Below, in pieces: positions 25,506-33,650 of a stretch of 38,539 nucleotides of DNA (the stretch's first letter is position 1; each line of letters begins with the position of its first letter). The position numbers and the translations under genes were made by a program. Source of the stretch: Candidatus Kutchimonas denitrificans. GTDB taxonomy: Bacteria > Gemmatimonadota > Gemmatimonadetes > Palauibacterales > KS3-K002. The stretch covers positions 115,960-154,498 of the forward strand of contig JAACAK010000002.1 in assembly GCA_011774835.1 (NCBI GenBank), given 5' to 3'. The notes beneath the pieces were generated by a model. That model searched no databases, was not told the DNA's origin, and saw only the letters and a program-made list of their open reading frames with translations.

Positions 25506-26572
25506 AGATCGTCGACCTCGCGGCGGCCCGTTTTCACCTGCCGTTGCGCTCGCCCGCCGACTTCGGAGGCGGCCGCCTGACGGCGCGCGATGGGTTGCTG
25601 CTGCGGATGGACGGACCCAACGGCGCGCGTGGTTGGGGAGAGGCCGCGCCACTTCCCGGCCTCCACGTCGAGACCCTCGACGATGTGGAGCGCGCGCTGG
25701 CCGCCGTGCGCCCGCGGCTGGCCGGTCACGATCCGCAGGAGCTGGAAGAGTTGGGTCGCGCGCTGCACGACGTGCCGCCGACGCTGCGCTTCGCCGTCGA
25801 GATGGCCTGGTTGGCGCTGACCGCGCGGGCCCGCGGGACGGCGCCCGCCCACCTGCTGGCGTCGAGTCCGCACGCCAGCGTGCCGCTGAACGCCCTGGCC
25901 GCCGGCGCTGACCCGTACGAAATGGCCCGCACCATCCTGGCGCGACCGGACGCCCGGTCCCTTCGCGTTCTCAAGCTGAAGCTGGGACGTGGGCGGCCGC
26001 TGGAAGACGAGCGTCGGCAGCTGGAGAAGCTCGCGTCGGCGCTGCCGCCCGGAACGAGCCTCCGGTTGGACGGCAACCGCGGTTACGAGCTCGACGAAGC
26101 GACCACGTTGCTGGCGGGACTCGATCGCCGGCGCGTCGAATACCTCGAAGAACCGCTCAGGGACCCCCGGCTACTGCCCCGGCTGAGCGAGCGGACCGGG
26201 CTGCCTATCGCTCTGGATGAGAGCCTTCACGATGACGAGTTGAACGGGCTGTGGGCGCACCCGTGCGTGGCCGCCCACGTCCTCAAGCCCACACGGCTCG
26301 GCGGCTTCGCCGAGACCCTGCGCCGCGCGGAGCGCGGGCTCCGTGACGGGAAGCGCTGTGTGATCAGCTCGTGCCTAGAGAGCGGGCTGGGGCTGTCAGC
26401 GCTCGCCCAGCTGGCGGCCGCCATCGGCGATGCGCCCACCGCCGCGGGGCTCGCCACTTTCCAGCTGCTCGCCGACGATCTCTGCGATCCACCGCTCGCC
26501 GCCACCGACTGGCAGCTGCGCACGGACGATTGGATCGCCCAGCCCGCCCCGCGGTTTCGCGACGCCGTATGA
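25502..26572 (+). CDS. menC: o-succinylbenzoate synthase
   Basis: This 356-residue enolase-superfamily enzyme dehydrates SHCHC to o-succinylbenzoate. It starts at GTG 25502, overlapping the menA stop (GTGA). The N-terminal capping domain has GWGEAAPLPGLHVETLDDV. In the barrel, the catalytic K-x-K is LKLKLGRG near residue 160. The three metal ligands are Asp in RLDGNRGYE, Glu in YLEEPLRD and Asp in ALDESLHDD, and the second catalytic Lys is in HVLKPTRLGG. This set and spacing are diagnostic of MenC and related dehydratases; operon context settles the assignment. Its stop shares ATGA with menE. Confidence 0.94.
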   Translation: MKIVDLAAARFHLPLRSPADFGGGRLTARDGLLLRMDGPNGARGWGEAAPLPGLHVETLDDVERALAAVRPRLAGHDPQELEELGRALHDVPPTLRFAVEMAWLALTARARGTAPAHLLASSPHASVPLNALAAGADPYEMARTILARPDARSLRVLKLKLGRGRPLEDERRQLEKLASALPPGTSLRLDGNRGYELDEATTLLAGLDRRRVEYLEEPLRDPRLLPRLSERTGLPIALDESLHDDELNGLWAHPCVAAHVLKPTRLGGFAETLRRAERGLRDGKRCVISSCLESGLGLSALAQLAAAIGDAPTAAGLATFQLLADDLCDPPLAATDWQLRTDDWIAQPAPRFRDAV

Positions 26573-28020
26573 TCGAGCTGACGCCCGAGGCCGGCGCCCG
26601 ACAGCTGCGCGACGCCCTGCAGGCGTGCGGGGCTGACGTCTGCTTGCGCTGGCCGTCGCGTACCGCGTCCGCCGCCGAGCTGCTGGAGCTGGCGGACCGG
26701 GCGGGGCAGGCGCTGTCCGGCTGCGGCCTGACTAACGGCGATGTCGTGGCCCTCGACCGGCTCGACGCCGCCGACGCCCTGCCCTGCCTGCTGGCGGCCT
26801 GGTCCCTCGGCCTGGTCGTCTACCCACTCAGCCCGCGCGAGCCGGCCGCGCAGCTGGAGCGCCAGCTGGACCAGGCCGGGGCCGGCGGTGTCATCGAGCC
26901 CGTCGAGAAGCGAACGACAGCGACCGCGACATGGCGCGGCGCTCATGGCCGGCTTCGATTCCGTCCTCGCGAGTGCAACGCGCCGGCGCTCCCCGCTGCC
27001 GCGGCCACGCTGTTACGCAGCTCGGGCAGCGGCGGCCAACCCAAGCTCATCGTACATGGCCTCTCCCAGCATCTCACCGCGGCGCGCAGCGTCATCACAC
27101 CCCTCGATCTGCGGCCTGGCGACGGCTGGCTGCTGTCCCTGCCTCACCATCACGTGGGCGGCCTCGCCATCATCTTCCGCGCTCTGCTCGCCAGCGCCGA
27201 GTTGCTGCTGCCCGACCCTGGAGGGTCGTTGGCCGGGACGCTGGCGGCCCTCGAACCCACCCACATCTCGTTGGTTCCCACTCAGCTTTTCCGGACCCTG
27301 CGCGACGCGCCGGATCGTCTGGCCGCCCCGCGCCTCGTGCTGATGGGCGGCGGCCCGCTGTCCACTTCGCTGCGACGCCGCGCGCTGGACGAGGGGATCG
27401 CGCTGGCCGTGAGTTACGGCTCGACCGAGAGCACGGCGATGATCAGCCTGTCCGCCCGGCCCGAAGACGTGGCGCGCCCCTGGAGCGCCGGTCGCCCCTT
27501 GCCCCACCGCGACGTGAGCCTGGTTGAGGAGGGTGAGGAGGGTGAGGAGGGTGAGCTGCGCGTCCGCGGACCGACTCTCTGCCTGGGGTACCTGGCCGCG
27601 GGCCGCCTGGTCGACCCACGCGGGGCCGACGGCTGGCTGGCCACAGGCGATCTCGGCCGCATCGACCCCGGCGGGCTGTTGTACGTGCTGGGCCGGCGCG
27701 ATCGCATGTTCGTCTCCGGGGGCGAGAACATTCACCCGGAAGAGATCGAGGAAGCGCTGGAGTCGATCCCCGGTATCGACGAGGCGGTGGTGGTCGTAGC
27801 CGGGGACGATGAGTTCGGCCAGCGTCCCGTCGCCTTCATCGCCTGCGCCACGCCGGCTCCGCGGCGACCGGAGGTCGAGGCCGCTCTGCGAGACCGGCTG
27901 CCGAGCTTCAAGATCCCGGACTCGTTTTATCACCTGCCGGCCGCCGACGGCTCGTGGAAGCGGCGACCCGCCGACCTGCTGCCCCTGCTCGCCACGCCCG
28001 AGCGCTTGCGGCCTTTGTAG
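26569..28020 (+). CDS. menE: o-succinylbenzoate-CoA ligase
   Basis: This 483-residue adenylate-forming enzyme activates o-succinylbenzoate to its CoA ester for MenB. It starts at ATG 26569 within ATGA shared with menC. Motifs in order: P-loop-type LLRSSGSGGQPKLIVHG near 145, HHHVGGLAIIFRALL, VPTQLFRTL, MGGGPLS, SYGSTEST near 285, GWLATGDLGRID near 350, GRRDRMFVSGGENIHPEEIE, and the C-terminal lysine region SWKRRPADLL. SSGSGG replaces the commoner TSGTTG but keeps the small/hydroxyl pattern. A Glu-Glu-Gly repeat (residues near 320-330) interrupts the linker before LRVRGPTLCLGY. This is the last gene of the men run; 110 bases follow before the next gene. Confidence 0.94.
   Translation: MIELTPEAGARQLRDALQACGADVCLRWPSRTASAAELLELADRAGQALSGCGLTNGDVVALDRLDAADALPCLLAAWSLGLVVYPLSPREPAAQLERQLDQAGAGGVIEPVEKRTTATATWRGAHGRLRFRPRECNAPALPAAAATLLRSSGSGGQPKLIVHGLSQHLTAARSVITPLDLRPGDGWLLSLPHHHVGGLAIIFRALLASAELLLPDPGGSLAGTLAALEPTHISLVPTQLFRTLRDAPDRLAAPRLVLMGGGPLSTSLRRRALDEGIALAVSYGSTESTAMISLSARPEDVARPWSAGRPLPHRDVSLVEEGEEGEEGELRVRGPTLCLGYLAAGRLVDPRGADGWLATGDLGRIDPGGLLYVLGRRDRMFVSGGENIHPEEIEEALESIPGIDEAVVVVAGDDEFGQRPVAFIACATPAPRRPEVEAALRDRLPSFKIPDSFYHLPAADGSWKRRPADLLPLLATPERLRPL
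27526..27552 (+). repeat. Three tandem 9-base repeats within menE
   Basis: GAGGAGGGT occurs three times without interruption, encoding Glu-Glu-Gly three times. It lies in a loop before the hinge region, where length change should be tolerated. Such a repeat can gain or lose units by slippage without a frameshift. Confidence 0.85.
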
Positions 28021-28130
28021 GGTTCGAACCTCCACCGTCCAGGCGCCGGGCCACCTTGCTTCCGGCCATCCCGTATCAGAGTTTCCCTGCACGCCCCAAC
28101 CCGGCAATCCCCCGTCAGTAGGAGGGAACG

Positions 28131-29225
28131 ATGCGAACGATTCGTCTGTGCAGGACGCTGGCGGCGGCGACCGTCGCCGTGCTCATCGGTCATGCGCCCG
28201 CCGTCGCCCAGACGCCGGCCCAGCAGGCGGCAGAGGCCGGCGAGCGCCTGATCCGGGCCCACCGGAGTCTCAACCATCGGATCGACGTGCTGGAGAAGCT
28301 GATCGACGATGTGCTCTGGTTCGAGCGGTTGAGCGACGTCGCCGTGGTGGAGAAGGTCCGGATCTACGGGCCGCCGCTGGCCAACGAGCCGGACCCGCCG
28401 CCCAGCGGGCCGGGCAATCCATTCAAGTTCTACACCTACCTGTTCACGCCGCGGGAAGATTTCGGCGGCCGGGACCTGCCGCTGCTGGTGCTCCCCCACG
28501 GCGGCGTGCACTCCGACTTTACCACCTATTACTCGCGGATCGTTCGCGAGCTGGTGGCCCAGGGTTACATCGTCGTGGCCCCCGAGTACCGCGGCTCCAC
28601 CGGGTACGGCCGCGGCACCTACGAGGCCATCGATTACGGCGGCCGCGAGGTGCAGGACGCCCTCGCCGCCCGCGACTGGGTGGTGGCGAACCATCCGCGG
28701 GTCGACGGCGACCGGGTCGGGCTCATCGGCTGGAGCCACGGCGGCCTGATCACCCTGCACAGCCTGTTCGAGCATCCCGACAAGTACGTCGTCGGGTTCG
28801 CCGGCGTCCCGGTGTCGGACCTGGTGCAGCGGATGGGCTATCTGGGCCCGGGATATCAAGCGTACTATGACGCGGACTACCACATCGGCCAGACGCCTTA
28901 CGAGAACCTCGACGAGTACAAGCGCCGCTCGCCGGTCTGGAACGTCGAGAAGCTCGAGCGCCCCGTCCGCATCCACGGCAACGTGCACGACGAGGACGTC
29001 AACGTCATCGAGGTCGAGCACCTGATCCAGGCGCTCAAGGCGGCGGACAAGGAATTCGAGTACGAGATCTACGACTTGCCGGGCGGACACAGTTTCGATC
29101 GGCTCGATACCCCCGAGGCTTGGGAGGTCCGCCGGGTGATCTACGACTTCCTGGCCCGACACCTGGATCCGCCGCGGCCCGGCATCGAGCTGGGCCTGCG
29201 GGCGAACGGCCGGGCGTCACCCTGA
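28131..29225 (+). CDS. Exported alpha/beta hydrolase of the prolyl oligopeptidase (S9) type
   Basis: This is a 364-residue protein with a strong AGGAGGGAACG ribosome binding site before the ATG. Residues 1-26 are a signal peptide ending in APAVAQ. The hydrolase domain runs from about 115 to 350: oxyanion LPHGGVHSDF, then APEYRGSTGYG, nucleophile GWSHGG with Ser202, acid HGNVHDEDVNV (probably Asp289) and GGHSFDRLDT with His320. This order and the HG..D..V and GH.F motifs fit the catalytic domain of S9 peptidases, here without the usual N-terminal beta-propeller, so the protein is more a dipeptidyl-peptidase-like esterase/peptidase of unknown substrate. It precedes the DoxX-like gene by 22 bases. 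Confidence 0.87.
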   Translation: MRTIRLCRTLAAATVAVLIGHAPAVAQTPAQQAAEAGERLIRAHRSLNHRIDVLEKLIDDVLWFERLSDVAVVEKVRIYGPPLANEPDPPPSGPGNPFKFYTYLFTPREDFGGRDLPLLVLPHGGVHSDFTTYYSRIVRELVAQGYIVVAPEYRGSTGYGRGTYEAIDYGGREVQDALAARDWVVANHPRVDGDRVGLIGWSHGGLITLHSLFEHPDKYVVGFAGVPVSDLVQRMGYLGPGYQAYYDADYHIGQTPYENLDEYKRRSPVWNVEKLERPVRIHGNVHDEDVNVIEVEHLIQALKAADKEFEYEIYDLPGGHSFDRLDTPEAWEVRRVIYDFLARHLDPPRPGIELGLRANGRASP

Positions 29226-29247
29226 TGAGCCGAGAGGGTGACTGCAG

Positions 29248-29733
29248 ATGATCGACCTGCGAAGACGTTTCGACCAGCTCGATGCCCGATTGTGCGCCTG
29301 GATGGCTCGCTACGCGATCCGCCTGCTTCGCATCAGTCTGGGCATCGTGTTCCTGTGGTTCGGGTTCCTGAAGTTCTTTCCGAACTTGAGCCCGGCCCAG
29401 GAGTTGGCCACGAGAACGATCGAAGTGCTCAGCTTCGGGCTCGCGCCGCCCGAGGTATCCAGGCCGCTGCTCGCCGCCTGGGAATCGGCGATCGGTGTGG
29501 GCCTGATTCTGGGCATCTATCTCCGAGCGACCTTGCTGCTGCTCTGGCTGCAGATGCTGGGCACGCTGACACCATTGTTCCTTTTCCCGGGAGAGGCGTT
29601 CATTCACATACCGAGCGTGCCTAGCATGGAGGGCCAGTACATCATCAAGAACCTCGTACTGATCAGCGCCGGCATCGTGATCGGTTCGACGGTGCGCGGC
29701 GGCGAGCTTACAAACGAGCCGCGAAGGACATGA
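29248..29733 (+). CDS. DoxX-like membrane protein
   Basis: This is a 161-residue protein with four hydrophobic helices at about 25-45, 70-92, 95-115 and 130-152. The first contains RISLGIVFLWFGFLKFFPNLSPA, the typical DoxX-family opening. WESAIGVGLILGIYLRATLLLL and GQYIIKNLVLISAGIVIG complete the pattern seen in DoxX/DoxD and related small membrane proteins, which are tied to quinone-linked redox chemistry in some archaea. The exact role is unknown here. Its stop overlaps the next ATG (ATGA at 29730), so the two are coupled. Confidence 0.8.
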   Translation: MIDLRRRFDQLDARLCAWMARYAIRLLRISLGIVFLWFGFLKFFPNLSPAQELATRTIEVLSFGLAPPEVSRPLLAAWESAIGVGLILGIYLRATLLLLWLQMLGTLTPLFLFPGEAFIHIPSVPSMEGQYIIKNLVLISAGIVIGSTVRGGELTNEPRRT

Positions 29734-30707
29734 CAGCGAGATCGATCGTCGCGAACGCGCTGGCCGCCACGCTTCTGGCGTCGGCGATGCCGGCGTCCGC
29801 CCAGGAGCCCGATTCTCTGCTCGACAAGCTCAGGTCGCCCGACTGGCGGATGCGAGATCGGGCGCTCGCCGAGCTGAACTTCAGGCGGCCCAACTCGATA
29901 CCGCCGGGTGTCGCCTCCGAGGCGATCGCCCTCCTCGAACGGGAAGCGACGCAGCCGAGGCCGCAGGTCGAGGGCGAGGGCTACGGCGAGTACCTGCTTT
30001 CGCTCATAAAGTTCGTGCTGAGCTTCGAGGACCCGGCGTCGCTCCGGGGGATGGCTCTGCTTGGCATTGAAACGAGCCGCCGCGTGCAGGAATTCGTGGC
30101 ATCCCACGGGTCCGAGAGCTTGCCCTATCTGGATGAGGCGTGGCAGAAAGGACGCCGGAATCTCCGGCATGCCGTGATGGACACCTGGGCCGTGATGCTG
30201 AGCTCGCACCCAGACCGTCTGTCGCGGGACGAGCGTCTCGAGATAATGCACCGGCTTCTCGACGCCGCCTCCGAGCACCCCCTCGCCTTCGCCTGGGCCG
30301 CAGATATCGCGGATCTGGTCGTCGCGATGCCGGTGCTGGAACGGATCGCGGCCAACGAGCAGTTCGAGATTGTGAGCCGCCGTGCACAGCGGGTGCTGAC
30401 CGAGCTGCAGCCGCGGCGCCGGGCGCAGACCCGGCAAGCCATCGGAGTCGAGCTGTCGGACTGGTTGGCGGCCATCTGTCGGGATACGCGATCCGGCCCG
30501 CGGCAGGAAACGTGCGAGTCTGTGGACGGTCACCTGGCGCGCGCACGCCGTCTCGTGAAAGCCGGCGACGGTCATGCGGCGGCGCGCGCGCTCCGCACCT
30601 TCGCCGATCGGGTCAGCTCGGCCCGCGAGGCCGGCGTCCTGACCGATTTCGAGGCGGCGTTGTTGACGGGGAACGCCACCTACCTGGCGGAGCGGCTCGA
30701 AGGCTGA
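29730..30707 (+). CDS. Exported protein with FIMAH-like C-terminal domain
   Basis: This is a 325-residue protein. Residues 1-25 form a signal peptide (ANALAATLLASAMPASAQ). Residues 28-230 are helical, with HEAT-like spacing (DKLRSPDWRMRDRALAELNF; LDAASEHPLAFAWAADIADLV). The last 65 residues (CESVDGHLARARRLVKAGDGH, then ALRTFADRVSSAREAGVLTDFEAALL) match the FIMAH domain pattern: A-x-x-L-x-x-G followed by A-x-x-x-L-x-x-F and V-x-x-x-x-x-x-G-x-L-T. FIMAH domains end many exported enzymes in this group of phyla. Function unknown. It ends 6 bases before the opposite-strand gene that also has a FIMAH-like tail. Confidence 0.75.
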   Translation: MTARSIVANALAATLLASAMPASAQEPDSLLDKLRSPDWRMRDRALAELNFRRPNSIPPGVASEAIALLEREATQPRPQVEGEGYGEYLLSLIKFVLSFEDPASLRGMALLGIETSRRVQEFVASHGSESLPYLDEAWQKGRRNLRHAVMDTWAVMLSSHPDRLSRDERLEIMHRLLDAASEHPLAFAWAADIADLVVAMPVLERIAANEQFEIVSRRAQRVLTELQPRRRAQTRQAIGVELSDWLAAICRDTRSGPRQETCESVDGHLARARRLVKAGDGHAAARALRTFADRVSSAREAGVLTDFEAALLTGNATYLAERLEG

Positions 30708-30713
30708 GTTCTC

Positions 30714-31487
30714 CTACAGAGCGCTCCCGATGTGGATCGCCGTCGCCGCGAGAAGCTGGTAGGCGCTCTCCGAAACGTGTCGCCCACGTTGCGCTTCCAG
30801 CTCGTTGAGGAAGGCCCTCAGCTGACCGCGGGCCGGCTTGATTCGTCCGGCGGCCATCGATGCCCGGGCCCCTTCCAGCTTGACACGCAGGCTGTTGCAG
30901 ACGCCAGGGGCGTCGATCCAGTCCAGTCCGCAGACCTGGTCGAGCACCGTCAATCCTCGAGCCATCAGGTCCCCGGGCCCGGATTCGGGTGGTGTCGGCT
31001 CGACCCCTACCGTCTTTCCCTCGACGGTGTTGGAAAAGAGCACCGGCTCGGCGTCGGGCGGCCTGGGCGGAACCGGCTCGTACTCGGGCACGGGGAAGAA
31101 GCCCCTGGCGTGGTACGTGACGATCGCCGGCAGTCCTTCGGCCTCGAACGACAGCGGCGGCGACTGGGCCCCCGGCGGCATTAGCGGCTCCAGCACCGAC
31201 CACTGGGCCACCGAGATTCCGCGGTACGCCGTACCGGTAACCCAGCCCGACCGCGGCTCCGGCTGCGAGATGCTGAGAACGGGTGCCGGCGCCTCGACGA
31301 TAAACTCGAACAGCTCCTCTTCGCTGCTCGGCTCGTTGAAGAGCACGTACTCGACACGTGTCACCCCATCCTCCACATCGACGCTGGATACCTCGACCCT
31401 CAGGTCGATGTTGGTTCCCGGAGTGCCCTGCGCGATGGCACAGCCGGGAACGAGAGCGAGAATCGCCAAAGGTGCCAGGGTTCGCAT
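30714..31487 (-). CDS. Exported protein with FIMAH-like C-terminal domain (possible lipoprotein)
   Basis: This protein has 257 residues. The ATG at 31487 has GAGGTG upstream; an earlier in-frame ATG at 31541 lies inside the upstream gene. The leader (TLAPLAILALVPGCAIAQG) could be cut by signal peptidase I after AIAQ, or by signal peptidase II at LVPGC; Pro at -2 makes the lipoprotein option weaker. The body has beta-rich Ig-like content (NIDLRVEVSSVDVEDGVTRV). The C-terminal 65 residues (CNSLRVKLEGARASMAAGRI, then QLRAFLNELEAQRGRHVSESAYQLL) closely match the FIMAH pattern (KL.aA.....G....A...L.aFlnEl.a..g). It begins 11 bases after the lipoprotein gene stop, suggesting one operon. Confidence 0.78.
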   Translation of the reverse strand: MRTLAPLAILALVPGCAIAQGTPGTNIDLRVEVSSVDVEDGVTRVEYVLFNEPSSEEELFEFIVEAPAPVLSISQPEPRSGWVTGTAYRGISVAQWSVLEPLMPPGAQSPPLSFEAEGLPAIVTYHARGFFPVPEYEPVPPRPPDAEPVLFSNTVEGKTVGVEPTPPESGPGDLMARGLTVLDQVCGLDWIDAPGVCNSLRVKLEGARASMAAGRIKPARGQLRAFLNELEAQRGRHVSESAYQLLAATAIHIGSAL

Positions 31488-31497
31488 TGCCACCTCG

Positions 31498-33165
31498 CTA
31501 GTAGCGTATGTGATAGTGAGGCTGATCCGTGCCGGTCTCATCGTGTATCGCGCGGTCGCTGGACTCCGTGCTCAGCGCGTTCCATCGAGTCCTGACGTAT
31601 CGCAACTGCGCGGAGGTCAATGGATTCGGCCCGTGCGTGCGGAAGTCGCAGTCAGTGCCCCTGCGATGCTCATCATGAGCGGGGCTGTAATCGTTATCCA
31701 GATCAAAGATGCCACCCTGGACGAGGCTGATGTCGTTGTATTCGACGCGCCGTTCATACCGCGCGTAGAAAGAGTCAGCCAGCGCGCGCAACGCGTCTCT
31801 CATACCCTCCGTTGCGTAGTGGCAACCGTCGTGGGTGCTGCAATCACCGATAAGGTTATACGTCGTACCGGTAGGCATCGCCACCAACCCGGGCACCCCC
31901 ACCGTAATCGTCTGCTCGCCGTCGGCCGCGTCCTCGCTCGTCCCCCGAATCTTCCGATCGCCGCTCGCGCTGCCCGACTGATACTTGACTTTCACAACAC
32001 CCGACCCCGTGTTCACCGTCGTCTTCGACAGTTTTCCGCGCGCAGCTTCCGTTGTAGGCGGTGCGTGCAGGTGTCCTCCCGTCTGCGGTACGGCTTCCAG
32101 CGTCAGCTCGACCTGGCGATTCTGTAACGCGTTGTCGTCCTCGTCCAGCACCTTGACCTCGAGCTCGATCTCCGTCTCGTCGCTTCCGGCATTCGTCGGT
32201 GCCACCGACGATTTGTCCCCGACCGTGCTGATCACGACCCTGGTCGAGAGGAGGTCCGCGCACACCCTGACGATGGTCTCGAAGCTAGTCCCGAAGCCCG
32301 ACGGCGCGCGGTAGACCGCGAACCGGCAGAGCTTGTTATCGGTGGTCGCCGGGGTGCCGGCGGGAATGCTGAACTCGAGCGTCCCGCTACCCTGCACCGT
32401 CTGGGCGTGAAGCTGGCCCCCGATATGGAACTCGGTTCGTGCGGAATGGATCTCCAATGTTCCTTCGACCGGTTCTTCGACGCAGCCACTCACGGCCCGG
32501 TAGTCGATGACAAATGCCGCATCGGTCGCCGTGACCCGGGTCCCATCTTCACGCACTCGAGTCGCTATCGTCGCTGGCTCGATCCGCGCCTCCATGCCGG
32601 GCCCCGAGTACTCGAACTCGCCCCCTGCCGGAATCGCGTTCACCGCCAAGACCAGATCGTTGTAGTCGTTGTCGGTCAGGTCCTCGAAGAATACGAACCA
32701 GCACCCGTCGCTCCCCTCGATCCGTTGCAGTGCGGGACCACCCTTCTTTCCCGAGAACAGAAAGAAGCTAATCGGCGAACCGGCCGGGAACGGTCCGAAC
32801 TGCCACGAGCCGCTGATCGGGTTCCCGGATGCGAGCTGCTGGTTCACGGGAGATGTGATGGAAAGGACATTCTGCGAGGCGGTCTCCGTGAATATCACCG
32901 AGATGTGGACCGAGGATTCATCTTCCAGCACCATCCCGCCAGATCCTGCCGAAGCCGTCACGCTCGCGGAGACCCGGGTCAAACTGTTGAGCGCTTCCCC
33001 CGCCAGCCCCGCCAAGGTGTCCCAGCCCTGAAGCGTACTTTCTTGCGGAACCGCGGTTGCCCTCGATTCCTCGGTGGGGAGGGTGTCCCGAAAGCAGGCA
33101 CCCCCAATGAACGTCAACGTCAAGACGATGACACCTGACCGCAGCCAATCCAGTGGGTTTCGCAT
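31498..33165 (-). CDS. Lipoprotein with DUF4114-like, Ig-like and LAS-type metallopeptidase-like domains
   Basis: This is a 555-residue protein from ATG 33165 (GAGGCGAGA upstream). The leader WLRSGVIVLTLTFIGGACFRD carries a lipobox (GGAC), so it should be a lipoprotein. Around residue 160 FVFFEDLTDNDYNDLVLAV matches the DUF4114 signature. About 330-430 is an Ig-like (Big_1-type) domain: ELEVKVLDEDDNALQNRQVELTLEAVP. The C-terminal 110 residues hold HDEHRRGTDCDF (H-x-x-G-x-x-x-D) and end DQPHYHIRY. That is the His/Asp/His zinc set of LAS peptidases (MepA, VanX, M15), suggesting a cell-wall-directed peptidase or a related fold. Catalysis is unproven. It shares an operon with the FIMAH-like gene downstream. 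Confidence 0.8.
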   Translation of the reverse strand: MRNPLDWLRSGVIVLTLTFIGGACFRDTLPTEESRATAVPQESTLQGWDTLAGLAGEALNSLTRVSASVTASAGSGGMVLEDESSVHISVIFTETASQNVLSITSPVNQQLASGNPISGSWQFGPFPAGSPISFFLFSGKKGGPALQRIEGSDGCWFVFFEDLTDNDYNDLVLAVNAIPAGGEFEYSGPGMEARIEPATIATRVREDGTRVTATDAAFVIDYRAVSGCVEEPVEGTLEIHSARTEFHIGGQLHAQTVQGSGTLEFSIPAGTPATTDNKLCRFAVYRAPSGFGTSFETIVRVCADLLSTRVVISTVGDKSSVAPTNAGSDETEIELEVKVLDEDDNALQNRQVELTLEAVPQTGGHLHAPPTTEAARGKLSKTTVNTGSGVVKVKYQSGSASGDRKIRGTSEDAADGEQTITVGVPGLVAMPTGTTYNLIGDCSTHDGCHYATEGMRDALRALADSFYARYERRVEYNDISLVQGGIFDLDNDYSPAHDEHRRGTDCDFRTHGPNPLTSAQLRYVRTRWNALSTESSDRAIHDETGTDQPHYHIRY

Positions 33166-33650
33166 TCTCGCCTCGCTGCTCAAGCTCGCGAACGACAGTT
33201 GGCTTCCGCCGTCGGGTAGCGGCTATGCACCCTATCCTTGATGGGCCGCAACACCCTGGAGGTAGCGTCGGATCTGAATGCCAAACTCATATGCCGGTCC
33301 GGACGTCGGTTCCAACGTTCGGCGGCGCAGAATCGTCCTGAGACTGGAAAAGGGCGTAGAAACGATTAGCAAGTAGCATTCCGCATGTCAACGCGCCCCC
33401 ATGCCGGGTGTGCACCTGGGTCGATCGGCTGGCGCTGCGGCAGCGCGAGCGTTTCCGCGAGGAGGGGCACGCGGCCGACGCCTCGTCTTCCCGCTCCGAG
33501 GACACGGACTGAATTCGAGCCAATCCGCATTGACCCGGCGGCAGCGGACTGTCGTCCTTCCCGTCTACCACGATTCCTGTCTTGACCTCCGCTTGATTGC
33601 CGGCGCGCAACCTCGTCGCAAAGGCGAATCACCCACAGGAGGTCAGCGGC
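33166..33650. other. Divergent intergenic gap
   Basis: No gene is supported. It must hold promoters for the lipoprotein gene (minus) and the barrel gene (plus), but I find no convincing -35/-10 pair. A short hairpin GCGCTG-CGG-CAGCGC is at 33432-33446 and is not followed by T residues. Confidence 0.4.

Noticed and set aside
28015-28042. GGTTCGAACC resembling the T-arm of a tRNA just after menE
   Set aside because: No acceptor, D or anticodon arms can be drawn around it, the T-stem would be mispaired, and it overlaps the menE stop.
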